From the NCBI GenBank assembly GCA_020849475.1, contig JADLGE010000010.1, positions 62,001-126,000 on the forward strand: a stretch of 64,000 bases of DNA, in the 5' to 3' direction. Shown here piece after piece: positions 50,185-58,649 of this stretch (the first letter of the stretch is position 1; each line of letters starts with the position of its first letter). The translations under genes were made by a program, and so were the position numbers. The notes under the pieces were generated by a model. It ran no database searches and was not told where the DNA came from. It saw only the letters and a program-made list of their open reading frames with translations. Source of the DNA: Gammaproteobacteria bacterium (GTDB lineage Bacteria; Pseudomonadota; Gammaproteobacteria; Ga0077536).

Positions 50185-51414
50185 ATGAAAATCGCCTGTT
50201 TTCACCTCATGCCCTACCGCGATCTCGCGGACGACTTCGAGAAGAAGCACAAGTCGGCATGGTTCTCGCTGCCTTTCAACGAAGTGGCCGACCCCAACAA
50301 GGTCGCCGGTTATTTCAATCAAACCCTGGACGAGCTGACCTATGCCGCGCAGATGGGCTTCGATGGTGTGTGCACCAACGAGCATCATCAGAACGCCTAC
50401 GGCTTCATGGTCAATCCGAACATGATGGGTTCGGTGCTGGCGCGCGCCACGCGCGGCACCAAAACCGCGATTATCCAGATGGGCGAAACGGCGGTGTTCC
50501 TGAATCCGCCGATACGCGTCGCCGAGGAATACGCGATGCTCGACTGCATCGCCGAAGGGCGCTTGATCGCCGGCTTCCCGGTCGGGCTTGGCGGTGATTA
50601 TTCCTATAGCTACGGCATGGCGCCCATCGAACAACGCGCGCGCTATTACGAAGCCCACGACCTCATCAAGAAAGCCTGGACGTCCGACCAAGTGTTCGCC
50701 TTCAACGGCAAGTTCTACCAGCTGCCGATGGTCAACATCTGGCCCAAACCCGTGCAGCGTCCGCATCCGCCGATCTGGGTGCCGGGCAATGCCAGTCCCA
50801 GCACCTGGGATTTCGTGATCAAGAACGACTACGCCTACTGCTTCCTGACCTACTTCGGCGCCAAAGGCGCCGAGCACATGGTCAAGGGTTTCTGGAACCG
50901 CGCCGAGGAACTCGGCCGTGATCGCAACCCTTACCGCATGGGCTTCCTGGTGCCGGTAGGCGTGTCGGAAACCGATGAACAGGCCGAAGCCGAATACGGT
51001 CACGCCGCCGAGTACTTCTATCACAAGGGTCTGCACCTGCCCGAGCAATTGCTGGCGCCGCCCGGCCATATGACGCACTCAAGTCTCACGCATCTCATCA
51101 CCAAGCGGCCGTTCCCGCCGTTCGAGGAATTGAAGACGCTCAAATTCCCGCAGTTCAACGATCGCGACTTCGTGGTATGCGGCAGCGCCAAGACCGTCAC
51201 CGAGCGCCTCTTGCACATCATCAAGACGTTGCGCGTCGGTCATCTCATGATCCTGCCGCAGTTCGGCTCGCTGTCCCACGAGAAGACCATGCAGAACATC
51301 GAACGCATTTCCAAGAATGTGCTGCCGCATCTACGTGGAGTGTGGGACAACGAAGGCTGGGAAGATCACTGGTGGCCGAAGGCGTGTCAGGACGCCAAGC
51401 GCGCCGCGGCGTGA
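50185..51414 (+). CDS. LLM-class flavin-dependent monooxygenase
   Basis: The 409-residue luciferase-like enzyme has GFDGVCTNEHHQNAYGFM, MVNPNMMGSVLARATRGTK and VAEEYAMLDCIAEGRLIAGF. The latter two resemble the bacterial luciferase alpha-chain fold. It is followed 21 nt later by an alpha/beta hydrolase, so the two probably form an operon: oxidation then hydrolysis of a lactone or ester. It belongs to a different subgroup from the 352-residue LLM enzymes. Confidence 0.85.
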   Translation: MKIACFHLMPYRDLADDFEKKHKSAWFSLPFNEVADPNKVAGYFNQTLDELTYAAQMGFDGVCTNEHHQNAYGFMVNPNMMGSVLARATRGTKTAIIQMGETAVFLNPPIRVAEEYAMLDCIAEGRLIAGFPVGLGGDYSYSYGMAPIEQRARYYEAHDLIKKAWTSDQVFAFNGKFYQLPMVNIWPKPVQRPHPPIWVPGNASPSTWDFVIKNDYAYCFLTYFGAKGAEHMVKGFWNRAEELGRDRNPYRMGFLVPVGVSETDEQAEAEYGHAAEYFYHKGLHLPEQLLAPPGHMTHSSLTHLITKRPFPPFEELKTLKFPQFNDRDFVVCGSAKTVTERLLHIIKTLRVGHLMILPQFGSLSHEKTMQNIERISKNVLPHLRGVWDNEGWEDHWWPKACQDAKRAAA

Positions 51415-51435
51415 TGTGAGGAGAAAACAATAACC

Positions 51436-52239
51436 ATGAAGAAGCTCACCAAGAAAGTCGTGCCGGTGCTGAACGGCCGCCTCGACATCACCGTCAACAT
51501 CGCCGGCAAGGGCAAACCGTTGGTCTACCTGCACTCCGCAGGTGGGTTTTACTGGGATGATTATCTCGACGAACTCGCCAATCACTACAAGGTCTACGTG
51601 CCGCACTTCCCCGGCACCGCGCCGGGGCGGCCCAACGACATCGACCTCATCGACAACCTGTGGGATGCGGTGCTGGCCTATGACGATCTGCTGGCGGGAC
51701 TCAAGCTCAAGAAGGTGCGCCTCATGGGCCATTCCTTCGGCGGCATGCTGGCGGCGGAACTGGCGGCGCAGCGTCGCGAATCAATCGAGAAGCTGGTGCT
51801 GATTGCGCCCATTGGTCTGTATCGCGAAGACGCGTCCTACACTTGCGCAAGCTGGTGCGCCTTGTCACCGCCGGAGATCATGGAAGTCTTGTTCCACGAC
51901 CCCAATCATCCGCGCGTGGTGAAGCGCATGACGCCACCGCCCGGCCAGGAAGCGGCCGATCTGTGGACGGTGCATTTCGTGTGGACGCTGGGCTGCACGG
52001 CCAAGATCATCTGGCCGATTCCGGACAAGGGTTTGCACAAGCGCATTCACCGCGTGACGGCGCCGACGCTGGTGGTGTGGGGCGAAAACGATCGCCTCAT
52101 TCCGCCCGTCTATGCGCAGGAGTTCGGCAAGTCCATCAACAACAGCGAAGTGTTCATGCTGCCGCGCTGCGGACATGAACCGCCGCTGGAACAGATGGAG
52201 ATGCTGCGCGACAAGGCGCTGGCCTTCATGGCGGCGTGA
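51436..52239 (+). CDS. Alpha/beta hydrolase
   Basis: The 267-residue protein has the nucleophile elbow GHSFGG near residue 97. Asp in WGENDRLIP and His in PRCGHEPPLEQ complete the triad. It resembles esterases and meta-cleavage hydrolases. Translation likely depends on the upstream LLM gene. A GAGGAGAA site lies just upstream of the start. The substrate is unknown. Confidence 0.85.
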   Translation: MKKLTKKVVPVLNGRLDITVNIAGKGKPLVYLHSAGGFYWDDYLDELANHYKVYVPHFPGTAPGRPNDIDLIDNLWDAVLAYDDLLAGLKLKKVRLMGHSFGGMLAAELAAQRRESIEKLVLIAPIGLYREDASYTCASWCALSPPEIMEVLFHDPNHPRVVKRMTPPPGQEAADLWTVHFVWTLGCTAKIIWPIPDKGLHKRIHRVTAPTLVVWGENDRLIPPVYAQEFGKSINNSEVFMLPRCGHEPPLEQMEMLRDKALAFMAA

Positions 52240-52296
52240 GGATGGCGCTCTGAATGTGCGATTGAAATGCCTGATCCGGTGTTCGGGTCGTGGCAT

Positions 52297-52367
52297 GAGT
52301 GTCAGACCAAAGTCTGACTCACAAGGGCGCCCATCTTCTGTGGGTCAGACTTCAGTCTGACACTCGA
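52297..52367. repeat. Paired REP-like palindromes, family 1
   Basis: Two copies: GTCAGACCAAAGTCTGAC, then GTCAGACTTCAGTCTGAC. In this pair the GTGGG-type flanks face inward, the reverse of the 21.6 kb pair. It lies between two convergent genes. Confidence 0.8.
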
Positions 52368-52396
52368 TGGGCGCTCGAAATCGTACCTGCGTAAAG

Positions 52397-52428
52397 AGAC
52401 GTTGACCGGCGCCTGCCGGCCAACGTCT
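52397..52428. terminator. Hairpin after PEP-CTERM gene
   Basis: AGACGTTG and CAACGTCT flank CCGG/CCGG to form a stem with one A-C mismatch and a short loop. Read on the minus strand it follows the stop of the PEP-CTERM gene at 52436 and is followed by CTTTACG. A moderate terminator candidate. Confidence 0.6.
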
Positions 52429-52435
52429 TCCTGCC

Positions 52436-53623
52436 TCACCCGCGCGACTGTCGACGCCGCGCGAACATGCCGAGCGCCACCAGCCCCGACACCAGCGCCG
52501 GCAATCCCGGCGGCAGCGGCACCGGCGCGGGCGCTTCGCCCACCTGACCGATGAGGTCGAAGTTGAGCGCGCCCATCTGTGCGCCGATCAGGTTGCCGAC
52601 CAGTTCCGGATGCAGATCCGGATCGCACTCGTCGGGCTTCTTGCCGCTGGCGCTGCACAAGGCCAGTTGCTCGACGCTGCCGGCGAAGTCATAGAACTCG
52701 AAGCGCCGCGCTACCTGCACGTCGTTAGGGTCGAGCACGTGACCGCGCACCTTGGGTGGCTCGTTCTCGGTCAACAGTTCCCACTCGAATTCCTGCTCGG
52801 GGATCTCTATTTCATTGCCGTCCTTGTCGACGCCGAGTTTGCCCTGCGGCACCACGTCGTCACTGCCCGAACGCAGCGCGTCGAGGCGTGCCTGCATCTC
52901 ACGACCGACGTCGTTCGGATCGACCGCGTCATGCACCACGTTGCCGTCCTGGTGCGCCTTGTCGACGAACACCTTGACCCAGCGCGGCGGCACCGGGGCG
53001 CCTTCGTTCTCCTGTTCCGGCTGATCGACTTCCACCTCGACTTCGAGCGGCTGCACCTGCGGGTTGGGCTCGACGTTGCCCACCGGCAGGATGGCGTTCC
53101 ACACCGGGTTGCCGAGCTGCACCAGCGGGCCGGCGACGAAGCTGCCCGGGGCCGCGCCCTGCAGCAGCCACTGGTAGCGCACACCGGTGGGGTTGCCGAA
53201 GTAGCCCATGCCGAAATGCTCACAGCCGCTGCCGAACACGCAGGAATGGCCGTCGGTGGCGACCGGCGTGCCGGGCACAAAGGGATGCACCAGGTAATCG
53301 ACACTGCCGTCGGCGGCGTAGCCGCTGTAACGCAGGATGGTCGAGAAGCCGGTGGCTGTGACGACTTCCTCGAGGCTCGGCTGCAGGCGGCCGGGGATGG
53401 TGAACACCGCAGGGATGTTCGCGCCATAGGTCGGGATGGCGCTCTTGTGGATGCCTTCGAGTTCGATCTCGAAACCGATGTAGTCGTCGCTGGAGTTGTT
53501 GTAGACGTCGAAGTTGGACAGGGCGCCGTAGGCGGTCGGCGCGTTTACCAAGGCCGAGGCGTCGAGCCCGACAGCGGTGAGCGCCACGGCCAGCGCAAGC
53601 TGCCGAAGATGGAATGGTTGCAT
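52436..53623 (-). CDS. PEP-CTERM exported protein
   Basis: The 395-residue protein has a signal peptide (HLRQLALAVALTAVGLDASAL). The C-terminus APVPLPPGLPALVSGLVALG followed by ARRRQSRG is a sorting motif, TM helix and basic tail. The central region is long and acidic. It contains cysteine pairs near CVFGSGCEHF and a late pair near CSASGKKPDECDP. Upstream 247 nt to the divergent OsmC gene hold no other gene; no ECF motif like that of the spondin gene is seen there. Confidence 0.8.
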   Translation of the reverse strand: MQPFHLRQLALAVALTAVGLDASALVNAPTAYGALSNFDVYNNSSDDYIGFEIELEGIHKSAIPTYGANIPAVFTIPGRLQPSLEEVVTATGFSTILRYSGYAADGSVDYLVHPFVPGTPVATDGHSCVFGSGCEHFGMGYFGNPTGVRYQWLLQGAAPGSFVAGPLVQLGNPVWNAILPVGNVEPNPQVQPLEVEVEVDQPEQENEGAPVPPRWVKVFVDKAHQDGNVVHDAVDPNDVGREMQARLDALRSGSDDVVPQGKLGVDKDGNEIEIPEQEFEWELLTENEPPKVRGHVLDPNDVQVARRFEFYDFAGSVEQLALCSASGKKPDECDPDLHPELVGNLIGAQMGALNFDLIGQVGEAPAPVPLPPGLPALVSGLVALGMFARRRQSRG

Positions 53624-53870
53624 GATCCCTCCCGAGATTCTCGTGTTTGATTCTTGGTCGTGAAGGGCCGATGCGGTAGCCGAGGGCAGGGCCTGGACCT
53701 GGGCAGCGGACGCTCGCGATTGCCCTGTATGTCGCGAGTGCGCCCGACCCGTTCATGACGGTCGCGGCCGATGCATTGGAATGTGATGCAAGTCATGTTT
53801 GCCCGGCGCCGCCACCCAGCGCGGCGGGGGACTATGCTTGCGGGGACGAGACCGTTACCCGGAGCATTCC

Positions 53871-54335
53871 ATGATCGAGCACAAGGCGAGCATCCACTGG
53901 CAGTTCGACGGCGGCGATTTCCGCAAAGGCCGCTATTCCCGCGCCCACACCTGGCGCTTCGACGGCGGGCTGGAAGTGCCCGCCTCGCCCTCTCCTCACG
54001 TGGTGCCGGCGCCGTGGTCCGAGGCCGGCGCGGTCGCCCCCGAAGAGGCCTTCGTCGCCGCCATCGCCAGTTGCCACATGATGACCTTCCTGTTTCTGGC
54101 CTCGCGCGCCGGCTTCCTGGTCGAGCGCTATGAGGACGACGCGGTGGGTTCCATGGTCAAGAACGAACAGGGGCGCTGGTGGGTGAACGAGGTGGTCTTG
54201 AAACCGCGCATCGTCTACGGCGGCGACAAGCGGCCGGACGCCACCGAGATCGCACATTTGCACCACGCCGCCCACGAGGAGTGCTTTATCGCCAACTCGG
54301 TGAAGACCGACATCCGGGTGGAAGCGGCGCAATGA
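53871..54335 (+). CDS. OsmC/Ohr-like peroxiredoxin family protein
   Basis: The start at 53871, with CCGGAG upstream, gives 154 residues. The N-terminal cysteine lies in AIASCHMMTFLFLA and the second in HEECFIANSVKTDI. Their spacing and contexts are those of the OsmC family, whose paired cysteines reduce organic hydroperoxides. The earlier frame start at 53799 has no family similarity. It probably protects against lipid hydroperoxides. Confidence 0.88.
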   Translation: MIEHKASIHWQFDGGDFRKGRYSRAHTWRFDGGLEVPASPSPHVVPAPWSEAGAVAPEEAFVAAIASCHMMTFLFLASRAGFLVERYEDDAVGSMVKNEQGRWWVNEVVLKPRIVYGGDKRPDATEIAHLHHAAHEECFIANSVKTDIRVEAAQ

Positions 54336-54381
54336 AATCAGGCAACGAGTCCTGAAGTGGACTGATTCATAATTTGAGTAC

Positions 54382-54404
54382 TAATATGAACTGACACCTG
54401 TCAG
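54382..54404 (+). promoter_or_regulatory. Promoter and operator of the RES/Xre toxin-antitoxin operon
   Basis: A TAATAT -10-like element (54382-54387) is followed by CTGACA-CC-TGTCAG (54391-54404), a perfect inverted repeat close to the expected start of transcription. An antitoxin bound there would block transcription, the usual autoregulation in such operons. It lies 16 nt upstream of the antitoxin gene. Confidence 0.55.
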
Positions 54405-54419
54405 CGATCGGGAACCGCC

Positions 54420-54833
54420 ATGGCCACACGCCTCGCCACACCCAAACCCAAACCGGCCACCGCCCCCTCCGCCGGCGCGGCGCTGCGCACTTTTTTCAAT
54501 ATCGCCAAGGCCTGGGCGCTCAACGAACAGCAGACCATGACCCTGCTCGGCTTCGATGCCGGCACCCGCAGCACCTATTTCAAGTGGAAGAAAAACCCGG
54601 ACAGCGCGCGCCTCAGTCGCGACAAGCTTGAGCGGCTGTCCTATGTGTTTGGCATCTATAAGGCCCTGCAATTGCTGTTGCCCGACCCGGCCGCCGCCGA
54701 CGGCTGGCTGCGCCGGCCCAATGACGCCGCACCGTTCGCCGGCCGCCCGGCCCTGGAACGGCTCTTGTCGGGCAACGTGGCCGATCTCTACGTGGTACGC
54801 GAATACTTGGATACCGCGCGCGGATGGTCGTGA
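54420..54833 (+). CDS. Xre/MbcA/ParS-type antitoxin
   Basis: The 137-residue protein has an N-terminal HTH-like domain (TFFNIAKAWALNEQQTMTLLG). A C-terminal toxin-binding domain follows, containing FAGRPALERLLSGNVADLYVV near the end. This is the antitoxin partner of RES-domain toxins. It overlaps the toxin gene by 10 nt. It should neutralise the toxin and repress the operon through the palindrome upstream. Confidence 0.88.
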   Translation: MATRLATPKPKPATAPSAGAALRTFFNIAKAWALNEQQTMTLLGFDAGTRSTYFKWKKNPDSARLSRDKLERLSYVFGIYKALQLLLPDPAAADGWLRRPNDAAPFAGRPALERLLSGNVADLYVVREYLDTARGWS

Positions 54834-55537
54834 CGGCGCCGCTCGCGGCGCTGGCCTGGACACCGAGCTGGCGGCTGGTGGCGAGCCGCTTTCCGCCGGT
54901 CGGCCTGTTCGACCGCGTCGCCGCGCCGGCCGACCTCGACACCGTGTTCGCGATCGAAAGCCTGACCAACGCGCGCCTGCGCCAGGAAACCGGTGAACTC
55001 GCGCTGGTGCCTGCGCAAGATCGCGTCAGCGGCCCGGGCACCACCCCCATCATGGCCGCCTTCACCCATTGCAATGGTCAGGGCAGCCGCTTCACCGACG
55101 GCAGCTACGGCGTCTACTACGCGGCACGCGGCATCGACACGGCCATCGTCGAAACCGCCTTTCACCGCGCACGCTTTCTCGCCGCCACCCACGAAGCGCC
55201 CATGCAATTCGACATGCGCAGCTACGCCGCCGACATCGTCGCCGAGTTCCACGATATTCGCGGTGCGGGCAAGCAGCACGCCGCGCTCTACGATCCCGAC
55301 CCCGCCGCCTACGGCGCGGCACAGGCTTTCGCACGACGTCTGCGCACCAACGGCTCCAACGGCATCGCCTACGACAGCGTGCGCGATGCGGGCGGCGAAT
55401 GCGTGGCGGTGTTCAAGCCCCGCGTCATCGCACCGGTGGTGCAGGGCCCGCACTACTGCTACGTGTGGGACGGTCAGCGCATCGCTGGCATATACGTCAA
55501 GAGCGCCTACTATCCGGCCGGCACGGCGCCGCCCTGA
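54824..55537 (+). CDS. RES-domain toxin (NAD-degrading family)
   Basis: The 237-residue protein has the family's conserved Arg (WRLVASRFPP near residue 22), Glu (DTAIVETAFH, Glu110) and Ser (NGIAYDSVRDAGG), the R-E-S triad. RES toxins such as those of Pseudomonas putida and Mycobacterium degrade NAD+ and cause growth arrest. At 237 residues it is longer than typical members of 150-180 because of an N-terminal extension of about 60 residues. The start ATG overlaps the antitoxin reading frame. Confidence 0.88.
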   Translation: MVVTAPLAALAWTPSWRLVASRFPPVGLFDRVAAPADLDTVFAIESLTNARLRQETGELALVPAQDRVSGPGTTPIMAAFTHCNGQGSRFTDGSYGVYYAARGIDTAIVETAFHRARFLAATHEAPMQFDMRSYAADIVAEFHDIRGAGKQHAALYDPDPAAYGAAQAFARRLRTNGSNGIAYDSVRDAGGECVAVFKPRVIAPVVQGPHYCYVWDGQRIAGIYVKSAYYPAGTAPP

Positions 55538-55606
55538 GTACATCACTTGCTGGTCACGGCCTCGGTCGGCGCGACGCACCGACAGAGACTGTCGCGACGC
55601 GCAGAT

Positions 55607-56398
55607 TCAGCCCTTGGCTCGACGAGACAAGGCGCCTAACGCGCCCACCCCGGCAAGCAGCAGAGGCAGGGCCGCCGGCACCGGTACCGGCGCGGGCAGC
55701 ACCTGGAACGAGATTCGATAGATTTCGCTATCAGCCGCCAATTGGCTGTTGAAGTTGTATCCCGCACCGGTCACAAGACCATTGAAGGCCGCCAGTTCGG
55801 CAAAATTGAAAGCCACCACCGAATTTTGATCGGCGCGCAGATCGTTGTTTCCAACAAACGCCGCAGCCGTCGGGTCGAACACTTCCGAACCGGCGTCCCA
55901 CACATCGCGCGCGCGTTGCAGAATGTGATTGGTGATCAGATGGCCAGCGCCATCAAACAATCTGAATGCCGTCGGCGCATCATTGCCGATGAAGAAATCG
56001 TTGCTCGGCACCACCATTGCTGCAAAGCTGAAAAATGGATTTACATCGGTGTCGATGGTGAAGGTCTGCTGTCCACTGCCAGCGGGCAACAGCGCTCCCG
56101 CCGGGTCTGGCAACACGGTGCCTGTAACCGCCCCCGGGTCTACGGCGGCGAACGCCGGAAACCATGCAGCACCGCTGCCCCCTTCAGCGACCGAAACAAT
56201 CGCCGCGCTCGCTGCGTCGCCGATGTTGAATGCATCGAATACACCGCTGTGAAAGCCCACGCGCAATGGTGCGAAGCTTATGCTGTCGCCCGGCGCCAGA
56301 TTCTCGACGGTGACTTTGAGTTGTACGACCGCCGCCTGGCTGGCAAGCGGTGCGCCGGCGACCACGGCCGCGGCGAACAGTGAATTGATCAAGCGCAT
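55607..56398 (-). CDS. Spondin-domain PEP-CTERM exported protein
   Basis: The start at 56398 has AGGGAG upstream and opens a signal peptide (MRLINSLFAAAVVAGAPLAS), giving 263 residues. The mature N-terminus (VTVENLAPGDSISFAPLRVG, then FNIGDAASAAIVSVAEGG) fits the bacterial spondin_N domain, often found in exported proteins with a C-terminal sorting signal. The C-terminus VPVPAALPLLLAGVGALG followed by RRAKG is the PEP-CTERM signal. A promoter motif identical in spacing to that of the ECF operon lies 75 nt upstream, implying control by that sigma factor. Confidence 0.85.
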   Translation of the reverse strand: MRLINSLFAAAVVAGAPLASQAAVVQLKVTVENLAPGDSISFAPLRVGFHSGVFDAFNIGDAASAAIVSVAEGGSGAAWFPAFAAVDPGAVTGTVLPDPAGALLPAGSGQQTFTIDTDVNPFFSFAAMVVPSNDFFIGNDAPTAFRLFDGAGHLITNHILQRARDVWDAGSEVFDPTAAAFVGNNDLRADQNSVVAFNFAELAAFNGLVTGAGYNFNSQLAADSEIYRISFQVLPAPVPVPAALPLLLAGVGALGALSRRAKG

Positions 56399-56472
56399 GA
56401 CTGACGACTCCCTGAAGTTTGATGGGCGGCGTCGCATGCTCACTCGCGATACTCAACAGACGCCGCAATCAC

Positions 56473-56499
56473 CAATACGCGGGCCGGGGGTGAATCGAT
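56473..56499 (-). promoter_or_regulatory. Predicted ECF promoter of the spondin-like gene
   Basis: On the minus strand ATCGA (56499-56495) and CGTATTG (56479-56473) are 15 nt apart. The same two words with the same spacing precede the ECF sigma gene at 57744. The 5' leader would be about 70 nt. Confidence 0.65.
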
Positions 56500-56536
56500 A
56501 CTTCGGGAAACCATTCGAGATTCGGCAGCCGGAAGC

Positions 56537-57181
56537 TCAGCGAATGCGCAGCAGCCAGGCACCCGCCAGCGCACCCACCACACCCAGCGCGAGTCCAGGC
56601 GCCAAGTGGTAGAGAAAGACGTGTGCCGGACTGTACATGCATGCCACATGCATGAGCAGCGCAGGCATGGCGCCCGCGGCCAATCCCAGCAACAAGCCGG
56701 TGCAGGCGCCATGCAGAGGCCAGCAGCCACGCGCGAGATACAAACCCCATCGCAAGCCCGGCCCACCGAGCAGCGCGGATTCGAGCATGCAGTGCGGACG
56801 TTTGCCGGCCATCGACAACGGCAGGCTCGGGTCATGTAAGCCATAGGCCATGAGGCCCAGCCACGCGGCGAGCGCCAGCAGCGGCCATCCAATGCGCCGG
56901 CGCAGCGGGCCCATGTCGGGAATGGCGAGTCGGAGTCCGGCGGCGCCCAAGCAAGTAATTGCCACCAGACCCAGAACGAATTCAGCAAGGAAACGCGGCG
57001 TGTGCGTGAGCTGCTGAACAAAGCCAGCGCGGAATGGCGCCTCCCATAGCAGGAAGGCGACGCTGAACGAGGCAGATCCGAGCAGCCACAGCGCGACACT
57101 GATGCCGCGCCCCGCGGGCCGCGCAATCGAGCGGAGATCAGCGCTGAGCGCGCTGATCAGTTCTTCGCGACCTGAATTCAT
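56537..57181 (-). CDS. NrsF-like (DUF1109) anti-sigma factor
   Basis: The ATG at 57181 overlaps the stop of the sigma factor gene (ATGA), giving 214 residues. It is an integral membrane protein with about six hydrophobic helices (LWLLGSASFSVAFLLW, LAEFVLGLVAITCLGAAG and others). A cytoplasmic N-terminus (MNSGREELISALSADLRSI) is the likely sigma-binding part. Overlap with an ECF sigma gene and the helix number fit NrsF/DUF1109. The three cysteine-bearing helices (for example HCMLESALLGG) may be sensory. Confidence 0.82.
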   Translation of the reverse strand: MNSGREELISALSADLRSIARPAGRGISVALWLLGSASFSVAFLLWEAPFRAGFVQQLTHTPRFLAEFVLGLVAITCLGAAGLRLAIPDMGPLRRRIGWPLLALAAWLGLMAYGLHDPSLPLSMAGKRPHCMLESALLGGPGLRWGLYLARGCWPLHGACTGLLLGLAAGAMPALLMHVACMYSPAHVFLYHLAPGLALGVVGALAGAWLLRIR

Positions 57182-57744
57182 ATCGCCAGCCCTTCCGCTT
57201 CCAGGATTTTGCGGACAGCCAGCAATCCGCGTCGCAGACGAGCCTTCAAGGCTGGTTCGGAAATGCCCAGCCAATGGGCCGCCTCGGCGGTAGTGCAGCC
57301 GGCATAGTGCGTGAGGGCGATGGCCTCTCGATGATCGGGCGCCAGATTCTCGAGCACCTTGACGCCGTCCAGGCGTCGTTGCAGTTCGTGCGGATCGCTG
57401 CCGTCCTCAAACAGACTGACTTCGCCGCCCCGGCGGTGATTTTTGCTCTGACGCAACACGTCGATGGCGCGGTGACGTGCGATGGTAAACATCCACGGGC
57501 GGAACGGTCGCGACGGGTTATAGGTATGACGCGCCTTGTGGATGGCCAGCAGACATTCCTGAACGCAATCTTCGAGTGCATCGATGGCGCCGAAACGCGC
57601 ACGCAGATAGGTCTCGATGGTGACCGCCAATTCGCCAAGCAATTCGCGGTAGGCCTGCTGGTCGCCACGGTGGGCGCTGGTCATCCAGGCCGCCCAGCGC
57701 TGTTCGTCCGCACTCCAACGGGTAGCTTGCGAATCGATTTGCAT
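57178..57744 (-). CDS. ECF-type RNA polymerase sigma factor (NrsF partner)
   Basis: The start at 57744 has CGGAGTCCC upstream and gives 188 residues. Region 2 is visible as DALEDCVQECLLAIHKARHTY and FRPWMFTIARHRAIDVLRQS. Region 4 holds the HTH CTTAEAAHWLGISEPALKARLRR. It is upstream of and translationally coupled to the anti-sigma gene. Its own promoter and that of the spondin-like gene share the ATCGA-N15-CGTATTG motif, so it probably autoregulates and controls the PEP-CTERM protein. Confidence 0.92.
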   Translation of the reverse strand: MQIDSQATRWSADEQRWAAWMTSAHRGDQQAYRELLGELAVTIETYLRARFGAIDALEDCVQECLLAIHKARHTYNPSRPFRPWMFTIARHRAIDVLRQSKNHRRGGEVSLFEDGSDPHELQRRLDGVKVLENLAPDHREAIALTHYAGCTTAEAAHWLGISEPALKARLRRGLLAVRKILEAEGLAI

Positions 57745-57782
57745 GGGACTCCGTTCTAAGGACTGGGGAACCGGCTCATCGA

Positions 57783-57809
57783 CAATACGGCGCCCGCGCA
57801 GATTTCGAT
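57783..57809 (-). promoter_or_regulatory. Predicted autoregulatory ECF promoter
   Basis: On the minus strand ATCGA (57809-57805) and CGTATTG (57789-57783) are 15 nt apart, exactly as upstream of the spondin-like gene. The transcript leader to the ATG at 57744 would be about 33 nt. Confidence 0.65.
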
Positions 57810-57932
57810 GCTGGCGCGCGGAAATAAAAGTGCGCGGCCGCCGGCCGAACTGTGCGGCGGCCCTGTCGGGTGGGCCACGGTGGGCAAGCGCGCTTGACGG
57901 TGGCGGGCGCGGGCGCGCTCGGTGCCACGCGG

Positions 57933-58640
57933 CTACGGACAAGTCACCGCGATACGCTCCTTGAGCGCCACCCCGCGGGGGCTGACCTTGGCGCGGTAGG
58001 CCAGTACTTCAACACCCGCCGCCAGGGCCTCGCGCAGCGTGCGGCCATAGAGCGGATCGATGGCGTCGGCCGGCCGTACTTCATCGACATCACCGCGCTG
58101 TACGCAATACACCAGCACCGCGCGCAGGCCGTCGGCTTTGAGTCGCATGAGTTCGCGCAGATGCTTGGCGCCGCGCGCGCTGACGGCGTCGGGGAACAAC
58201 GCGATGCCATCGCTGACGGCGGCCGTCACATTCTTCACTTCGACATAGCAGTCCGCGCGCGCGGGGCTTTGCAGCAAGAGATCGATGCGACTGCGTTCGA
58301 CACCAAACGGCACTTCGCCGCGCAGGTTTGCGTAGCCGGCGAGTTCAGCGAGCACGCCGTTTTCAATCGCTTCGCGAACGAGCTTGTTGGGCAGGCCGGT
58401 ATTGATGCCGACCGTGACCTTGCCGACTTCGACCATCTCCCAGGTGTGGCGATATTTGCGCGTCGGTGAATCGCTTTGTGACAACCACACACGGCTGCCT
58501 GGCGTTGCGCAGCCGAGCATGGAGCCGGTGTTGGGACAGGCCGCCGTCAGGCGCGTGCCGTCGGCGAGTTCGCAGTCGGCGAGGAACCGCTTGTAACGGC
58601 GCAGGAGCGTGGCGGCGAGCAGCGGCGCAGTGAACTTCAT
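57933..58640 (-). CDS. sfsA: SfsA-family DNA-binding/nuclease-like protein
   Basis: The 235-residue protein shows the SfsA order of motifs: FLADCELADGTRLTAACPNTGSM near the N-terminus, GINTGLPNKLVREAIENG, ERSRIDLLL, CYVEVKNVTA and FPDAVSARGAKHLREL. The D-x-E-x-K pattern resembles a restriction-nuclease-like active site. In E. coli it was named for sugar fermentation stimulation; its biochemical role is unclear. It is preceded on the other side by the PPOX-like gene. Confidence 0.95.
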   Translation of the reverse strand: MKFTAPLLAATLLRRYKRFLADCELADGTRLTAACPNTGSMLGCATPGSRVWLSQSDSPTRKYRHTWEMVEVGKVTVGINTGLPNKLVREAIENGVLAELAGYANLRGEVPFGVERSRIDLLLQSPARADCYVEVKNVTAAVSDGIALFPDAVSARGAKHLRELMRLKADGLRAVLVYCVQRGDVDEVRPADAIDPLYGRTLREALAAGVEVLAYRAKVSPRGVALKERIAVTCP

Positions 58641-58649
58641 CGCCGCTGG

